From the NCBI RefSeq assembly GCF_002918555.1, contig NZ_PQMB01000003.1:753485-817484 (forward strand): DNA of 64,000 nt, read 5' to 3'. Of this stretch, positions 16,918 through 27,195 are shown one piece after another (within the stretch, counting starts at the first letter, position 1; every line of letters starts with the position of its first letter). A program made the position numbers and the translations under genes. Below the pieces are notes generated by a model. It saw only the letters and a list, made by a program, of their open reading frames with translations. It was not told the DNA's origin and made no database searches. The stretch is from Citrobacter amalonaticus. GTDB lineage: Bacteria > Pseudomonadota > Gammaproteobacteria > Enterobacterales > Enterobacteriaceae.

Positions 16918-17562
16918 TTAGCTAATAGCAATCGGGAAGATTGAACCCAGAATCATTGCGCCGAGGATCGCGCCGCCGGTGATCGGCTTCTGCCAGATGT
17001 AAAACAGCAGTGCGCCAGCCAGGGAACCCACGCCAATAGGAATGGATGCGGTCATCGCGCTGAGGATGATAAGCGGACCCAGGAAACGGCCAGAGGCGTT
17101 ACCGGCCCCCATCATCACGTCCGCCCCGTAGGTGGAATCGCTCTGGTTAATCGTGAACTTACGCGCCAGAATGATGATGTAACCAATCGCCAGACCAATC
17201 ACCAGACCGGTGGCCAGAGAAGCGATAAAGTTGGTCACCGGGAACATAATGCCCGCGCCCAACAGCAGCGCCGGAACCCCCAGGCCCACGCCGGTCTGAA
17301 TCGCCCCGCCGATGTCCAGAATCCCCACCAGCGACCCTTCGATAATGCGGGCAAACAGGAAGCTTGCGCCAAACGCCGCTACCGCACCATAAGCACCGGT
17401 ATCAATCCCCGCTTTCAGCATCGCCACGAAGGCAACTTCGTTAAACGCGCCAATACCGTAGAGGTAGTACATGTGCGTCCCGGCAAACACGCCGGATGAA
17501 AGCAGACCAACAAAGATCGGGAACGACCAGTCAGCAAACCAAAAACCTTTATTCTGTTCCAT
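16918..17562 (-). CDS. DUF4310 family membrane protein
   Basis: 214 residues, very hydrophobic, with about six predicted membrane helices and many glycines (for example GVGLGVPALLLGAGI and ATGLVIGLAIGYIIILA). It begins MEQNKGFWFADWSFPIFVGL and matches the DUF4310 family, known only next to DUF4311, DUF4312 and SFCGS proteins. No catalytic motif is seen. Its neighbours suggest one of two membrane components of an uncharacterised carrier. The gap to the upstream DUF4311 gene is 11 bp. Confidence 0.75.
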   Translation of the reverse strand: MEQNKGFWFADWSFPIFVGLLSSGVFAGTHMYYLYGIGAFNEVAFVAMLKAGIDTGAYGAVAAFGASFLFARIIEGSLVGILDIGGAIQTGVGLGVPALLLGAGIMFPVTNFIASLATGLVIGLAIGYIIILARKFTINQSDSTYGADVMMGAGNASGRFLGPLIILSAMTASIPIGVGSLAGALLFYIWQKPITGGAILGAMILGSIFPIAIS

Positions 17563-17573
17563 TATGGCCTCCG

Positions 17574-18350
17574 TTATTTGCCGCTCAGTGAGTTGTGGAT
17601 AAGTTCCAGCCAGTTCGGCACGGTCATGTTGAAGGACTCAATCATCTTCATATCGAAACCACGGAAGAATCCGCTCAGGACAAACAGCAGAACAATCGCG
17701 ACCATCATCACTTTAGTGACGTGGTTCCAGCCGCTCTCTTCCACACCTTTCCCGATCAGGATGCCCAGCACCAGGCCAGGTACGGCGTTGCCCATAATCA
17801 GCTGCGCCGCGCCGCCGAATACGGTCGCCCAGAAGCCCGATTTCTTACCGGCGTCGATGGCTGCCAGCCAGAAAATCACCGGCATCACGGTGTTAACCAG
17901 CAGGTTTGCTGCCGGTACCAGCACCTTAACGGCGGTCACCTGAAGCGCTTCCGGTACTGAAGAGGCAGTAAGGTTAAGGAAGGTCACGACGATCATGCCG
18001 ATGATGCCGCAGGAAATCGCCATGCGTTTAGGATCGTGCAGCGTCTCACCGACGTTGCGGTTTTTTATCATCAGCGCGGCTGCGCCCCAGTTAGGGATGA
18101 TGCGGTGATCAACGTCCTGGGTGAAGGAGCCTGCCGCAACGGATGAGGCCCAGGCGTTGAAGAAGAAGCCCAGACCAAAGGAGAAGTGGGAAGCCGGATC
18201 CCCTTCACAGGAGTTCAGTTCCCCCAACGTACGAAACGCGCCCATCCCCTGAGTGGTAGGCGCATGAAACATGCGTGCAGCTCCGGCCCCCACCCCGACG
18301 CCAACCAGGGCGCCGATAATGAGCGATTTTATTAAAATTATCAGGAACAT
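17574..18350 (-). CDS. DUF4311 family membrane protein
   Basis: 258 residues with roughly six to seven membrane helices. The first segment (IIGALVGVGVGAGAARMFHAP) is followed by a polar part containing LGELNSCEGDPASHFSFGLGFFFNAWASSVAAG and a second hydrophobic half with GNAVPGLVLGILIG. It matches DUF4311. Together with DUF4310 it is the likely membrane part of the putative carrier encoded by this operon. Which residues bind substrate cannot be read from the sequence. Confidence 0.75.
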   Translation of the reverse strand: MFLIILIKSLIIGALVGVGVGAGAARMFHAPTTQGMGAFRTLGELNSCEGDPASHFSFGLGFFFNAWASSVAAGSFTQDVDHRIIPNWGAAALMIKNRNVGETLHDPKRMAISCGIIGMIVVTFLNLTASSVPEALQVTAVKVLVPAANLLVNTVMPVIFWLAAIDAGKKSGFWATVFGGAAQLIMGNAVPGLVLGILIGKGVEESGWNHVTKVMMVAIVLLFVLSGFFRGFDMKMIESFNMTVPNWLELIHNSLSGK

Positions 18351-18372
18351 AGTTATGCCTTCTTAAAAAGAA

Positions 18373-18672
18373 TCAGCGTTGCGCGACAAATTCCACCTTG
18401 TCCAGATTGATGGCGGTCACGTTGACGGTCACATCCAGCTCCACGCTGTAAGTGTGTCTTTCCCGGCGCAAAAAGAAGAATAAAAAGGCCTCTTTACGCA
18501 CCGTTTCACGCGCCTGAACAACCTGCACATCCTGTGGCTCAATACGCAGTAAGATATGCGGCGATGCCTTCATCACCGCTGCCTGAACGTGGTTCAGGGC
18601 GTCGGCAAAGGCGCGCGTTTTCGCTTCGCCTTTACCGGTGACTCTCACCGTGGTGGTGAATTGCTCTTTCAT
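18373..18672 (-). CDS. DUF4312 family cytoplasmic protein
   Basis: 99 residues from ATG 18672 (MKEQFTTTVRVTGKGEAKTR). This start is preferred to a longer in-frame start at 18699 because it falls two bases after the upstream stop, implying coupled translation. No signal or membrane segment is present. It has an alternating strand/helix pattern and an FLFFFLRRER segment near residue 70. It matches DUF4312, always found in this gene neighbourhood. The role is unknown; a small cytosolic partner of the carrier is likely. Confidence 0.72.
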   Translation of the reverse strand: MKEQFTTTVRVTGKGEAKTRAFADALNHVQAAVMKASPHILLRIEPQDVQVVQARETVRKEAFLFFFLRRERHTYSVELDVTVNVTAINLDKVEFVAQR

Positions 18673-18674
18673 AC

Positions 18675-19037
18675 CTACGCGCCGTATTTCTTTTGCCACG
18701 CCTGAACCAGACGCTCGCCCAGCTCTTCTTTATCCATAAAGCCGAATCCCAGCACGTTGCAGCCTTCATTGATGGCGGTGACGCCCTCATCGACAGAACG
18801 CATACCGTATTTGGCTTTATAGCCATACTTGTTTTGCGCAGTGATGGCCCCCGCACCGCCGCTGCCGCAGAACGAAATACCAAAGGTGGCATTTTCTGCT
18901 TTCATCACGTCGCCAAGTTTCATATCTGCCGCCACGCCTGGTACCACCACCGCGCGACCGCCCGCTTTCTCGACGCCTGCCGCCACTTTCTGGCCTTTAC
19001 CCAGACGATCGCCAATCACAACTGTAATCTGTTCCAT
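18675..19037 (-). CDS. Glycine-rich SFCGS family protein (EIIB-like)
   Basis: 120 residues from ATG 19037, which has an AAGGAGC site just upstream; a longer frame exists but lacks one. The sequence starts as a Rossmann-type strand (MEQITVVIGDRLGKGQKVA). It contains the family signature SFCGSGGAGA with Cys57 in a Gly-rich loop and ends with a helix typical of small cytosolic carriers. Size, fold pattern and a single loop cysteine recall phospho-carrier EIIB proteins and the E. coli YhfU (DUF2620) protein. That this cysteine is phosphorylated is my inference. Confidence 0.75.
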   Translation of the reverse strand: MEQITVVIGDRLGKGQKVAAGVEKAGGRAVVVPGVAADMKLGDVMKAENATFGISFCGSGGAGAITAQNKYGYKAKYGMRSVDEGVTAINEGCNVLGFGFMDKEELGERLVQAWQKKYGA

Positions 19038-19047
19038 TTTTTGCTCC

Positions 19048-19368
19048 TTAAAGATTGTCTTTCGCGACTTCGAAATGGACTGACAGCAGCCAGGCTTCTT
19101 CCTCTGGAAGGTTGCCAAACGCTGCGACCACGTCGCGGGCAAGCGCCATTGATTCGGCTGAAATTTCATCAAATAAGCTGGCTTCCACTTCCGGCAAAGG
19201 CTCGCCGGTCACTGACCGGTGCGCCATGGCGCGAACATGAGACGTCAGCATTTGTTCCTGTACGGCGTTGGGAATGATGTGATGTTCGCGAAGTAAGGCA
19301 TATACCTGCGCCAGCATGCGATCGGCCAGTTCACCAACCTGCGTCACCTGTTCCCCCATGTCGTTCAT
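19048..19368 (-). CDS. Stand-alone PRD-domain protein
   Basis: 106 residues from ATG 19368, which has GGAGCAG four bases upstream; an in-frame GTG at 19386 lacks a site. The whole protein is one PTS-regulation domain. His44 in LTSHVRAMAHR and His98 in LLSVHFEVAK match the two phosphorylatable histidines of PRDs. No DNA- or RNA-binding domain is attached. It is the first gene of the operon. E. coli YhfY is a comparable lone PRD next to the YhfU/YhfT genes. It may act as a phosphate acceptor or sensor for the carrier, which is inferred. Confidence 0.75.
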   Translation of the reverse strand: MNDMGEQVTQVGELADRMLAQVYALLREHHIIPNAVQEQMLTSHVRAMAHRSVTGEPLPEVEASLFDEISAESMALARDVVAAFGNLPEEEAWLLSVHFEVAKDNL

Positions 19369-19653
19369 TACTGCTCCGTTATTCACTCGTCATACCCCGT
19401 TAATGGCTCTGAAGCTAAACTAACGGCGGGGGTTAAAAGTTTGTAGCGAGTTGTTTTCCACTTCAAAGTGGAAAGGCGAGTGGCGATAGTGATCTGTTCC
19501 ACAAAAAAGGCGGCATTCACGATGAATCGCTGGAAAAACGTGATGTCTGTCGCGAAGTGAAGCGGAAAAAGGGGGTGGAAAACGCATATTTCCGCAGTCA
19601 ATGAATATGAAGAAATGTGACCGGGATAGGGTTTACTGATGATAAACGCAGAA
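19369..19653 (-). promoter_or_regulatory. Control region of the PRD/SFCGS operon
   Basis: A palindrome with arms TTTCCACTT (19455-19463) and AAGTGGAAA (19466-19474) and a two-base centre is a good operator candidate for the operon's regulator. GTGGAAAA recurs near 19576. A CRP-like site on the minus strand, TGTGG-AACAGA-TCACT, spans 19488-19503 just upstream of the palindrome. Between palindrome and gene lies a GC-rich inverted repeat (CCCCGTTA / TAACGGCGGGG, about 19395-19432) that could fold in the leader. I saw no -24/-12 sigma-54 promoter. Confidence 0.5.
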
Positions 19654-19678
19654 AGGCCTGATAGCGATCATCAGGCCT
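19654..19678 (-). terminator. Terminator of the MFS transporter gene
   Basis: AGGCCTGAT and ATCAGGCCT pair perfectly over nine bases around a seven-base loop, 12 bp past the stop of the transporter gene. On the minus strand it is followed by TTTCTG. It separates the transporter from the PRD/SFCGS operon. Confidence 0.7.
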
Positions 19679-19690
19679 GGAGACGACACG

Positions 19691-21202
<1,512 letters not shown>

Positions 21203-21203
21203 T

Positions 21204-21225
21204 TAATTAACTGCATAATTAATAT
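21204..21225. promoter_or_regulatory. Operator-like palindrome between exporter and TetR gene
   Basis: ATTAATT (21204-21210) and AATTAAT (21219-21225) are perfect inverted arms around AACTGCAT. The position between the divergent genes is the usual place for TetR-family autoregulation and exporter control. Confidence 0.55.
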
Positions 21226-21264
21226 TTAGGGAAATGATGAATTCGGTCAAGAGATCGCTCAGAG

Positions 21265-21948
21265 ATGTCAGCACAAAAAGACAACGAAACCCCTCGCCGC
21301 CCTGGACGCCCACGGGGCAAAAAATCAGGAACAGCTAACCGTGAACAGTTGATGGATATTGCGCTGGCGCTGTTTGCACGCCACGGGTTCGCCCCTGTCT
21401 CGCTGAATGCTATCGCCAAAGAGGCCGGTGTGACGCCAGCCATGCTGCATTACTACTTCAGCTCACGAGAGACGCTGGTAGAACAGCTGATGGAGGAGCG
21501 CTTTATGCCGTTGCGTAATGATATCAGTCAGATTTTTGTTGCCCATCCAGAGGAGCCCGTCGCCGCGCTCAGGCAGCTGGTTGAGGCGCTGGCGAAGATC
21601 GCGGAAAAAAATACATGGTTTGCGCCGCTGTGGATGCAGGAGATCATCGGTGAGATGCCGGTGTTACATCAGCATATGCGCAAACGTTTTGGTGATGAGA
21701 AGCACCACCAGATGCTGGAGAGCGTGCGCCGCTGGCAGCGGGAAGGCAAAATAAACCCCGCGCTCTCGCCAGAACTGCTGTTCACCTCGTTGATAAGCCT
21801 GGTATTAGTGCCGTTTTCGCGTACCCGGACAGACATACGATTACAACATATTGATAGTCAAACCATTGTCGACCACGCGCTGGCGATGATGCGCTCGGGA
21901 ATAACGGGCAAGCGCTCACCTGACGCATCAGGTGAGCTTAAAGATTAA
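21265..21948 (+). CDS. TetR-family transcription regulator
   Basis: 227 residues. A basic, flexible start ([12 protein letters not shown]) precedes a TetR helix-turn-helix (about 24-70, with [37 protein letters not shown] as the full domain). A C-terminal ligand-binding domain follows with Trp-rich segments ([12 protein letters not shown]). It should repress the divergent MFS exporter and itself. The GC-rich end of the gene overlaps the convergent cybC stop by 4 bp. Confidence 0.88.
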   Translation: MSAQKDNETPRRPGRPRGKKSGTANREQLMDIALALFARHGFAPVSLNAIAKEAGVTPAMLHYYFSSRETLVEQLMEERFMPLRNDISQIFVAHPEEPVAALRQLVEALAKIAEKNTWFAPLWMQEIIGEMPVLHQHMRKRFGDEKHHQMLESVRRWQREGKINPALSPELLFTSLISLVLVPFSRTRTDIRLQHIDSQTIVDHALAMMRSGITGKRSPDASGELKD

Positions 21949-22331
21949 CGATACTTCTTGTGGTACGCGTTGCGGGTGGTTTTAAAATCCTCCGCCGCAG
22001 CCTGCGCTTCTTTGACTTTACCTTCGTTCGCCAGCTTCAGCGCGCCGTCGATCTGCCCGACCAGGAGATCAAAACCGTGGCGGAAGTCTTTCATTTCCGG
22101 GCTATCAGGCGACTTACCTTCCAGCTTCGGCGGCGTCGCTTTTTGCGCATCCAGCGCAGCGGCACGCATCTTAGTTAACGCGTCTTTCACTTGCGTTGCG
22201 TTATCCGCCTTCTCGACCACCTTCAGGTTGTCGTTAAGCGTGTTCATATTGTCTTCAAGATCGGCAGCAAACGCAGAAGATCCAAAAACCAGCGTTGAAG
22301 CTGCGACGATCGCTAACAGGTGTTTACGCAT
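21945..22331 (-). CDS. cybC: Cytochrome b562
   Basis: Soluble periplasmic four-helix-bundle haem protein of 128 residues including a signal peptide ([22 protein letters not shown], cleaved before ADLEDNM). The haem ligands are intact: Met7 of the mature chain (DLEDNM) and the C-terminal His in [11 protein letters not shown]. Its redox partner is not known. In E. coli K-12 the gene is damaged, whereas here it is full length. It lies between pmbA and the accessory block. Confidence 0.95.
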   Translation of the reverse strand: MRKHLLAIVAASTLVFGSSAFAADLEDNMNTLNDNLKVVEKADNATQVKDALTKMRAAALDAQKATPPKLEGKSPDSPEMKDFRHGFDLLVGQIDGALKLANEGKVKEAQAAAEDFKTTRNAYHKKYR

Positions 22332-22367
22332 TGCTCACTTCCTTTTTTATTATTAACAATAAACTCA

Positions 22368-22456
22368 GAGCCAGGCCATCAGGCATCACCGGCGCAGGCA
22401 GTTTGAGCACTGCCCAGGTTCAAAATGGCAAGCAAAATAGCCTGATGGCCGGGCTC
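22368..22456. repeat. Long inverted repeat between cybC and pmbA
   Basis: Arms GAGCCAGGCCATCAGGC (22368-22384) and GCCTGATGGCCGGGCTC (22440-22456) are complementary at 16 of 17 positions and enclose 55 bases that include a small hairpin (GGCAG / CTGCC). The arms contain the CCTGATGGC motif common in REP-type repeats. It is read as pmbA 3' end or cybC leader on the minus strand. Confidence 0.65.
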
Positions 22457-22516
22457 TTAATACCCTGAATAATCCACAAAGCCGTTTTTGTCATGCCGTT
22501 CGAAGTATAGCGGGTA

Positions 22517-23869
22517 TTACTGCCCGGCGATTTTCATCTCCGGCAACAGGACCGAACCACACTGTATATTGCTCCGCGTTTCAATATCGTTACCGACGGC
22601 GACAATATTGCGCCACATCTCTTTCAGGTTTCCGGCAATAGTGATTTCGCTCACCGGATACTGGATCTCGCCGTTCTCCACCCAGAACCCCGCCGCGCCG
22701 CGGGAATAGTCGCCGGTGATCGCGCTGACGCCTTGTCCCATCAGCTCGGTCACCACCAGACCGGTGCCCATCTCTTTAAGCATCTGCTCAAAGCTCAGTC
22801 CCTGTCCCGCGATACGCCAGTTATGAATACCGCCCGCATGACCCGTACTCTTCATCCCCAGTTTGCGCGCAGAATAGTTGGTTAACAGCCACTGGGTCAG
22901 CACGCCGTCTTTGATAATATCGCGACGTTCCGTGCGCACGCCTTCGCTGTCAAACGGCGAAGAGGCCAGCCCTTTCAGCAGGTGCGGATGCTCTTCAATG
23001 GTCAGCCACTCAGGGAGGATCTGCTTACCCAGCGAGTCGAGCAGGAAGGTCGATTTACGATACACCGCCCCGCCCGCAATTGCGCCGACCAGGTGGCCAA
23101 ACAGACCGGTCGCCACTTCACTGGCAAAAATAACCGGGGCTTTCATTGTCGAAAGCTTACGCGGAGAAAGGCGGGATAAGGTGCGGCGAGCACAGTCTGC
23201 GCCTACCCATTCCGGCGTTTGCAGATCGCTCATCGCACGACCAATGGTGTAGGCATAATCACGCTCCATGTCGCCGTTTTCTTCGGCAATCACGCAGCTG
23301 GAGAGTGAATGGCGGGTGGAGCAATAGCCCTGCAACATGCCGTGGCTGTTGCCAAATACTTTAATGCCGTAATGGCTGTTAAAGCTGCCGCCCTCGGTAT
23401 TGGTGATGCGCTTGTCCGCCTGCAAAGAGGCCTGTTCGGCGCGGGCGGCCAGTTCGATAGCGTGATCCGGAGAAACGTCTGCCGGATGGAACAGATCCAG
23501 ATCCGGCGCGTCAAAGGCCAGAAGCTCTTTATCCGCCACGCCCGCACACGGATCTTCCGAGGTGTAACGCGCAATGTCCAGCGCCGCCTGTACGGTACGG
23601 GCAATCGCCTGCGGGCTTAAATCCGTGGACGACGCGCTGCCTTTACGGTTCTGATGATAAACCGTGATCCCCAGCGCCCCATCGCTATTGAATTCGACGT
23701 TCTCCACTTCACCATAGCGGGTGCTGACGCTAATGCCGGTGGTTTTACTTACGGCGACTTCTGCACCGTCCGATTTGCCTGAGGCTAACTCCAGCGCTGT
23801 CGAGACTGCTTCTTCCAGAATCTTACGTTGCGCTTCAACTTGTGAGATTACTTTCATTGCAAATGCCAT
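22517..23869 (-). CDS. pmbA: PmbA (TldE), metalloprotease subunit
   Basis: 450 residues from ATG 23869 ([16 protein letters not shown]), the same length as E. coli. TldD and TldE form a heterodimeric metalloprotease with a buried active site that degrades unfolded peptides, matures microcin B17 and destabilises CcdA. The TldE subunit lacks the zinc motif carried by TldD, and none is seen here. The longer in-frame start at 23938 is not supported. It is divergent from yjgA with 95 bp between them, as in E. coli. Confidence 0.96.
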   Translation of the reverse strand: MAFAMKVISQVEAQRKILEEAVSTALELASGKSDGAEVAVSKTTGISVSTRYGEVENVEFNSDGALGITVYHQNRKGSASSTDLSPQAIARTVQAALDIARYTSEDPCAGVADKELLAFDAPDLDLFHPADVSPDHAIELAARAEQASLQADKRITNTEGGSFNSHYGIKVFGNSHGMLQGYCSTRHSLSSCVIAEENGDMERDYAYTIGRAMSDLQTPEWVGADCARRTLSRLSPRKLSTMKAPVIFASEVATGLFGHLVGAIAGGAVYRKSTFLLDSLGKQILPEWLTIEEHPHLLKGLASSPFDSEGVRTERRDIIKDGVLTQWLLTNYSARKLGMKSTGHAGGIHNWRIAGQGLSFEQMLKEMGTGLVVTELMGQGVSAITGDYSRGAAGFWVENGEIQYPVSEITIAGNLKEMWRNIVAVGNDIETRSNIQCGSVLLPEMKIAGQ

Positions 23870-23964
23870 AATGTAGAGAGAGTTTCTCTGAAGTCTAACA
23901 GAGAACCGTTTTTCAGTGCGCATCTTAACTGGTAACATTAGCCTCTTTTTTTAAGGAGCCTGAA

Positions 23965-24516
23965 ATGACAAAGCAGCCCGAAGACTGGCTCGACGACGTT
24001 CCCGCTGATGACATCGAAGACGAAGACGATGAAATTATCTGGGTCAGTAAAAGTGAAATTAAACGCGATGCCGAGGAGTTAAAACGCCTGGGTGCGGAAC
24101 TGGTCGATCTGGGGAAAAACGCGCTGGATAAGATCCCGCTGGATGCGGATCTGCGTGCCGCTATTGAGCTGGCCCAGCGTATCAAGATGGAAGGTCGCCG
24201 CCGCCAGCTGCAGCTGATTGGTAAAATGCTGCGCAGCCGTGATGTCGATCCCATTCGCCAGGCGCTGGATAAGCTGAAAAACCGCCACAACCAGCAGGTG
24301 GTGCTGTTCCATAAACTGGAGCAACTGCGCGATCGCCTGATCGTGGAGGGGGATGATGCTGTGGCAGAAGTGCTGAACCTGTGGCCTGACGCTGACCGTC
24401 AGCAGCTTCGCTCGCTGGTGCGCAACGCAAAGAAAGAGAAAGAAGGAAACAAGCCGCCGAAATCAGCGCGACAGATCTTCCAGTATCTGCGTGAACTGGC
24501 GGAAAACGAAGGGTAA
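23965..24516 (+). CDS. yjgA: YjgA (DarP), ribosome-associated 50S assembly factor
   Basis: 183 residues, highly charged and mostly helical. The acidic N-terminus ([17 protein letters not shown]) is followed by basic helices ([33 protein letters not shown]) that bind the 50S precursor near helix 69/peptidyl-transferase centre in the known E. coli protein. It is divergent from pmbA and followed by REP repeats and the convergent mpl gene. Confidence 0.95.
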   Translation: MTKQPEDWLDDVPADDIEDEDDEIIWVSKSEIKRDAEELKRLGAELVDLGKNALDKIPLDADLRAAIELAQRIKMEGRRRQLQLIGKMLRSRDVDPIRQALDKLKNRHNQQVVLFHKLEQLRDRLIVEGDDAVAEVLNLWPDADRQQLRSLVRNAKKEKEGNKPPKSARQIFQYLRELAENEG

Positions 24517-24521
24517 TTCAT

Positions 24522-24597
24522 TGCCGGATGGCCCTGTGCTTATCCGGCCAGGGATTCGCGGCAGGCCCGGTAAGCGACAGCGCCACCGGGCCTGCTT
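24522..24597. repeat. REP/BIME cluster between yjgA and mpl
   Basis: Two palindromic units in tandem: GCCGGATGGCCCTGTGCTTATCCGGC near 24524, then CAGGCCCGGTAAGCG ... CGCCACCGGGCCTG. This is the usual REP pair found between convergent genes. Confidence 0.75.
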
Positions 24598-24598
24598 C

Positions 24599-25978
24599 TT
24601 ACTCTTGCTCTTCAGCCTGGGCTTTTTTCGCCAGACCTTCCAGCAGCTTTTGATGGATACCGCCAAAACCACCGTTGCTCATCACCAGAATATGATCGCC
24701 CGGCTGCGCGGTCTTCACGATCATCTCGGCCAGAGCATCAACATCTCCACTCCAGTGCGCGGGTTGAATACAGGCATCCGCCACTTCCGCCACTTGCCAC
24801 GGAATATGCGGCGGCTGCAACAGGAACACCTCGTCCGCACGGCCTAATGATGGCGCCAGATCGTCCTTGCACAGCCCCATCTTCATGGTGTTTGAACGCG
24901 GCTCCAGCACGGCGATAATACGCGCCGTACCGCCAACTTTACCGCGCAGCGCGGCGAGCGTCGCCAGAATCGCCGTTGGGTGATGGGCGAAATCATCGAA
25001 CACCGTCACGCCATTGGCTTCTCCGCGCAGCTCAAGGCGACGACGGGCGTTGATGAACGATCCCAGCGCGTTAGCCGCATCCGCAGGCGTGACGCCAACA
25101 TGACGGGCAGCAGCAATCGCCATCAGACCGTTGTGCATGTTGTGCTCGCCAACCAGCCCCCACTTCACCTCGCCGGCTTTCTCGCCGTCCAGCCAGACTT
25201 CCCATTCAGAAGCATCGGCGTTGAGCTTCTTCGCCTGCCAGTGACCCTGCTCGCCCACCAGCTCCTGTTCGCTCCAGCAGCCCATCGCCATCGTCTGCTT
25301 CAGGTTGATGTCGTTTTCCGGGTAGATGATGCGTCCCTGGCCCGGCACGATACGCACCAGGTGGTGGAACTGTTTCTGAATCGCCTTCAGATCGTCAAAG
25401 ATATCCGCATGGTCAAACTCAAGGTTATTGAGGATCAGCGTGCGCGGGCAGTAGTGAACAAACTTGGAGCGCTTATCGAAGAACGCACAGTCGTACTCAT
25501 CTGCTTCAATCACGAAGAAGTCACTTTCGCCCAGCCGCGCAGAAACCTCAAAGTTCCCCGGCACGCCGCCAATCACGAAGCCCGGTTTATAACCACAGGC
25601 TTCCAGAATCCAGGTCGCCATCCCTGCGGTGGTGGTTTTACCGTGGGTGCCCGCTACTGCCAGCACCCAGCGATCGCGCAGAACAAAGTCATGCAGCCAC
25701 TGTGGACCGGACATGAACGGGATGTTCTTCTCCAGCACCGCTTCCACACACGGATTCCCACGCGTCATGGCGTTACCAATGATCACCAGATCCGGCTGCG
25801 GATCGAGCTGGGAAGCCTCGTATCCCTGAATCAGGTCAATCCCCTGCTTCTCAAGCAAGGTGCTCATCGGCGGATACACATTGGCGTCCGAACCCGTTAC
25901 TTCGTGGCCAAGCGAGCGCGCCAGCATCGCCAGACCGCCCATGAACGTGCCACAAATTCCCAAAATATGAATGCGCAT
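24599..25978 (-). CDS. mpl: Mpl, murein tripeptide ligase
   Basis: UDP-N-acetylmuramate:L-alanyl-gamma-D-glutamyl-meso-diaminopimelate ligase, which reattaches recycled tripeptide to UDP-MurNAc in the cytoplasm. 459 residues of the Mur ligase family: N-terminal [15 protein letters not shown] for UDP binding, ATP loop [12 protein letters not shown] near 110-121, a central [11 protein letters not shown] segment, and a C-terminal domain with [10 protein letters not shown]. Length is close to the 457 of E. coli. It is divergent from fbp. Confidence 0.96.
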   Translation of the reverse strand: MRIHILGICGTFMGGLAMLARSLGHEVTGSDANVYPPMSTLLEKQGIDLIQGYEASQLDPQPDLVIIGNAMTRGNPCVEAVLEKNIPFMSGPQWLHDFVLRDRWVLAVAGTHGKTTTAGMATWILEACGYKPGFVIGGVPGNFEVSARLGESDFFVIEADEYDCAFFDKRSKFVHYCPRTLILNNLEFDHADIFDDLKAIQKQFHHLVRIVPGQGRIIYPENDINLKQTMAMGCWSEQELVGEQGHWQAKKLNADASEWEVWLDGEKAGEVKWGLVGEHNMHNGLMAIAAARHVGVTPADAANALGSFINARRRLELRGEANGVTVFDDFAHHPTAILATLAALRGKVGGTARIIAVLEPRSNTMKMGLCKDDLAPSLGRADEVFLLQPPHIPWQVAEVADACIQPAHWSGDVDALAEMIVKTAQPGDHILVMSNGGFGGIHQKLLEGLAKKAQAEEQE

Positions 25979-26153
25979 ACGTCACTATCCTTTTTTAATC
26001 TGGGGGCCATTTTACGCATATGTCAGGCAAGTGAGAAACGCATTTAAGGATAATCCGTACTTTGCTGGCGCGATTCACCTGAGCGCGAAGGATGAAATAT
26101 TTGTTAAGATTGTTGCGATCGCTTTACTCCATACAATTTGCAGGGAAAGTGTT

Positions 26154-27152
26154 ATGAAAACGTTAGGTGAATTTATTGTCGAAAAGCAGCACGAGTTCTC
26201 TCATGCAACCGGTGAGCTGACTGCTTTGTTATCGGCAATAAAACTGGGCGCCAAGATCATCCACCGTGATATCAATAAGGCCGGTCTGGTCGATATCCTG
26301 GGTGCCAGCGGTGCTGAGAACGTGCAGGGCGAAGTTCAGCAGAAACTCGACCTGTTCGCGAACGAAAAACTGAAAGCTGCACTCAGGGCGCGCGATATTG
26401 TGGCGGGCATAGCCTCTGAAGAAGAAGATGAAATCGTCGTCTTTGAAGGGTGTGAACACGCAAAATACGTGGTGCTGATGGATCCTCTTGATGGCTCGTC
26501 CAACATCGATGTTAACGTCTCTGTCGGTACTATTTTCTCTATCTATCGTCGCGTAACGCCTGTTGGTACGCCGGTAACGGAAGAAGATTTCCTGCAACCG
26601 GGCAATAAACAGGTGGCTGCGGGCTATGTGGTGTACGGCTCCTCAACCATGCTGGTTTACACCACCGGTTGCGGCGTTCATGCCTTTACCTACGATCCGT
26701 CGCTGGGCGTATTCTGCCTCAGCCAGGAGCGTATGCGCTTCCCTTCGATCGGCAAGACCTACTCCATCAACGAAGGTAACTACATTAAATTCCCCAATGG
26801 CGTGAAGAAGTACATTAAATTCTGCCAGGAAGAAGACCTTTCCACACACCGCCCGTACACCTCACGCTATATCGGCTCTCTGGTTGCGGACTTCCACCGT
26901 AACCTGCTGAAAGGCGGGATTTATCTCTACCCAAGCACCGCCAGCCACCCGGAAGGGAAACTGCGTCTGCTGTATGAGTGCAATCCAATGGCTTTCCTCG
27001 CAGAACAGGCGGGCGGCAGAGCGAGCGATGGTAAAGAGCGCATCCTGGATATTACCCCGGAAAGCCTGCACCAGCGCCGCTCGTTCTTCGTCGGTAACAA
27101 CCACATGGTTGAGGACGTTGAACGCTTTATCCGCGAGTTCCCGGACGCGTAA
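26154..27152 (+). CDS. fbp: Fructose-1,6-bisphosphatase class I
   Basis: Gluconeogenic enzyme converting fructose-1,6-bisphosphate to fructose-6-phosphate. With ATG 26154, preceded by AGGGAAAG, it has 332 residues as in E. coli ([15 protein letters not shown]). Metal and substrate motifs are visible: [14 protein letters not shown] (the metal-binding DPLDGSSN signature), YVVYGSSTM and [13 protein letters not shown]. The open frame extends upstream to 25971, overlapping mpl, but that extension is not family-like. A REP hairpin follows the stop. Confidence 0.97.
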   Translation: MKTLGEFIVEKQHEFSHATGELTALLSAIKLGAKIIHRDINKAGLVDILGASGAENVQGEVQQKLDLFANEKLKAALRARDIVAGIASEEEDEIVVFEGCEHAKYVVLMDPLDGSSNIDVNVSVGTIFSIYRRVTPVGTPVTEEDFLQPGNKQVAAGYVVYGSSTMLVYTTGCGVHAFTYDPSLGVFCLSQERMRFPSIGKTYSINEGNYIKFPNGVKKYIKFCQEEDLSTHRPYTSRYIGSLVADFHRNLLKGGIYLYPSTASHPEGKLRLLYECNPMAFLAEQAGGRASDGKERILDITPESLHQRRSFFVGNNHMVEDVERFIREFPDA

Positions 27153-27160
27153 TTCGCTAT

Positions 27161-27187
27161 GCCGGATAACGCTGACGCTTATCCGGC
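27161..27187. repeat. REP palindrome after fbp
   Basis: GCCGGATAA and TTATCCGGC pair around CGCTGACGC. It lies between the convergent fbp and chemoreceptor genes. Confidence 0.75.
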
Positions 27188-27195
27188 GATTCACA

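Noticed and set aside
19369-19653. Sigma-54 promoter for the PRD/SFCGS operon, by analogy with Salmonella dga
   Set aside because: No GG-N10-GC type -24/-12 pair could be found, and the regulator has no AAA+ domain.
24980-26047. 355-codon open frame antisense to mpl
   Set aside because: The composition (His/Arg/Gln-rich) is that of a shadow frame; mpl is intact on the other strand.
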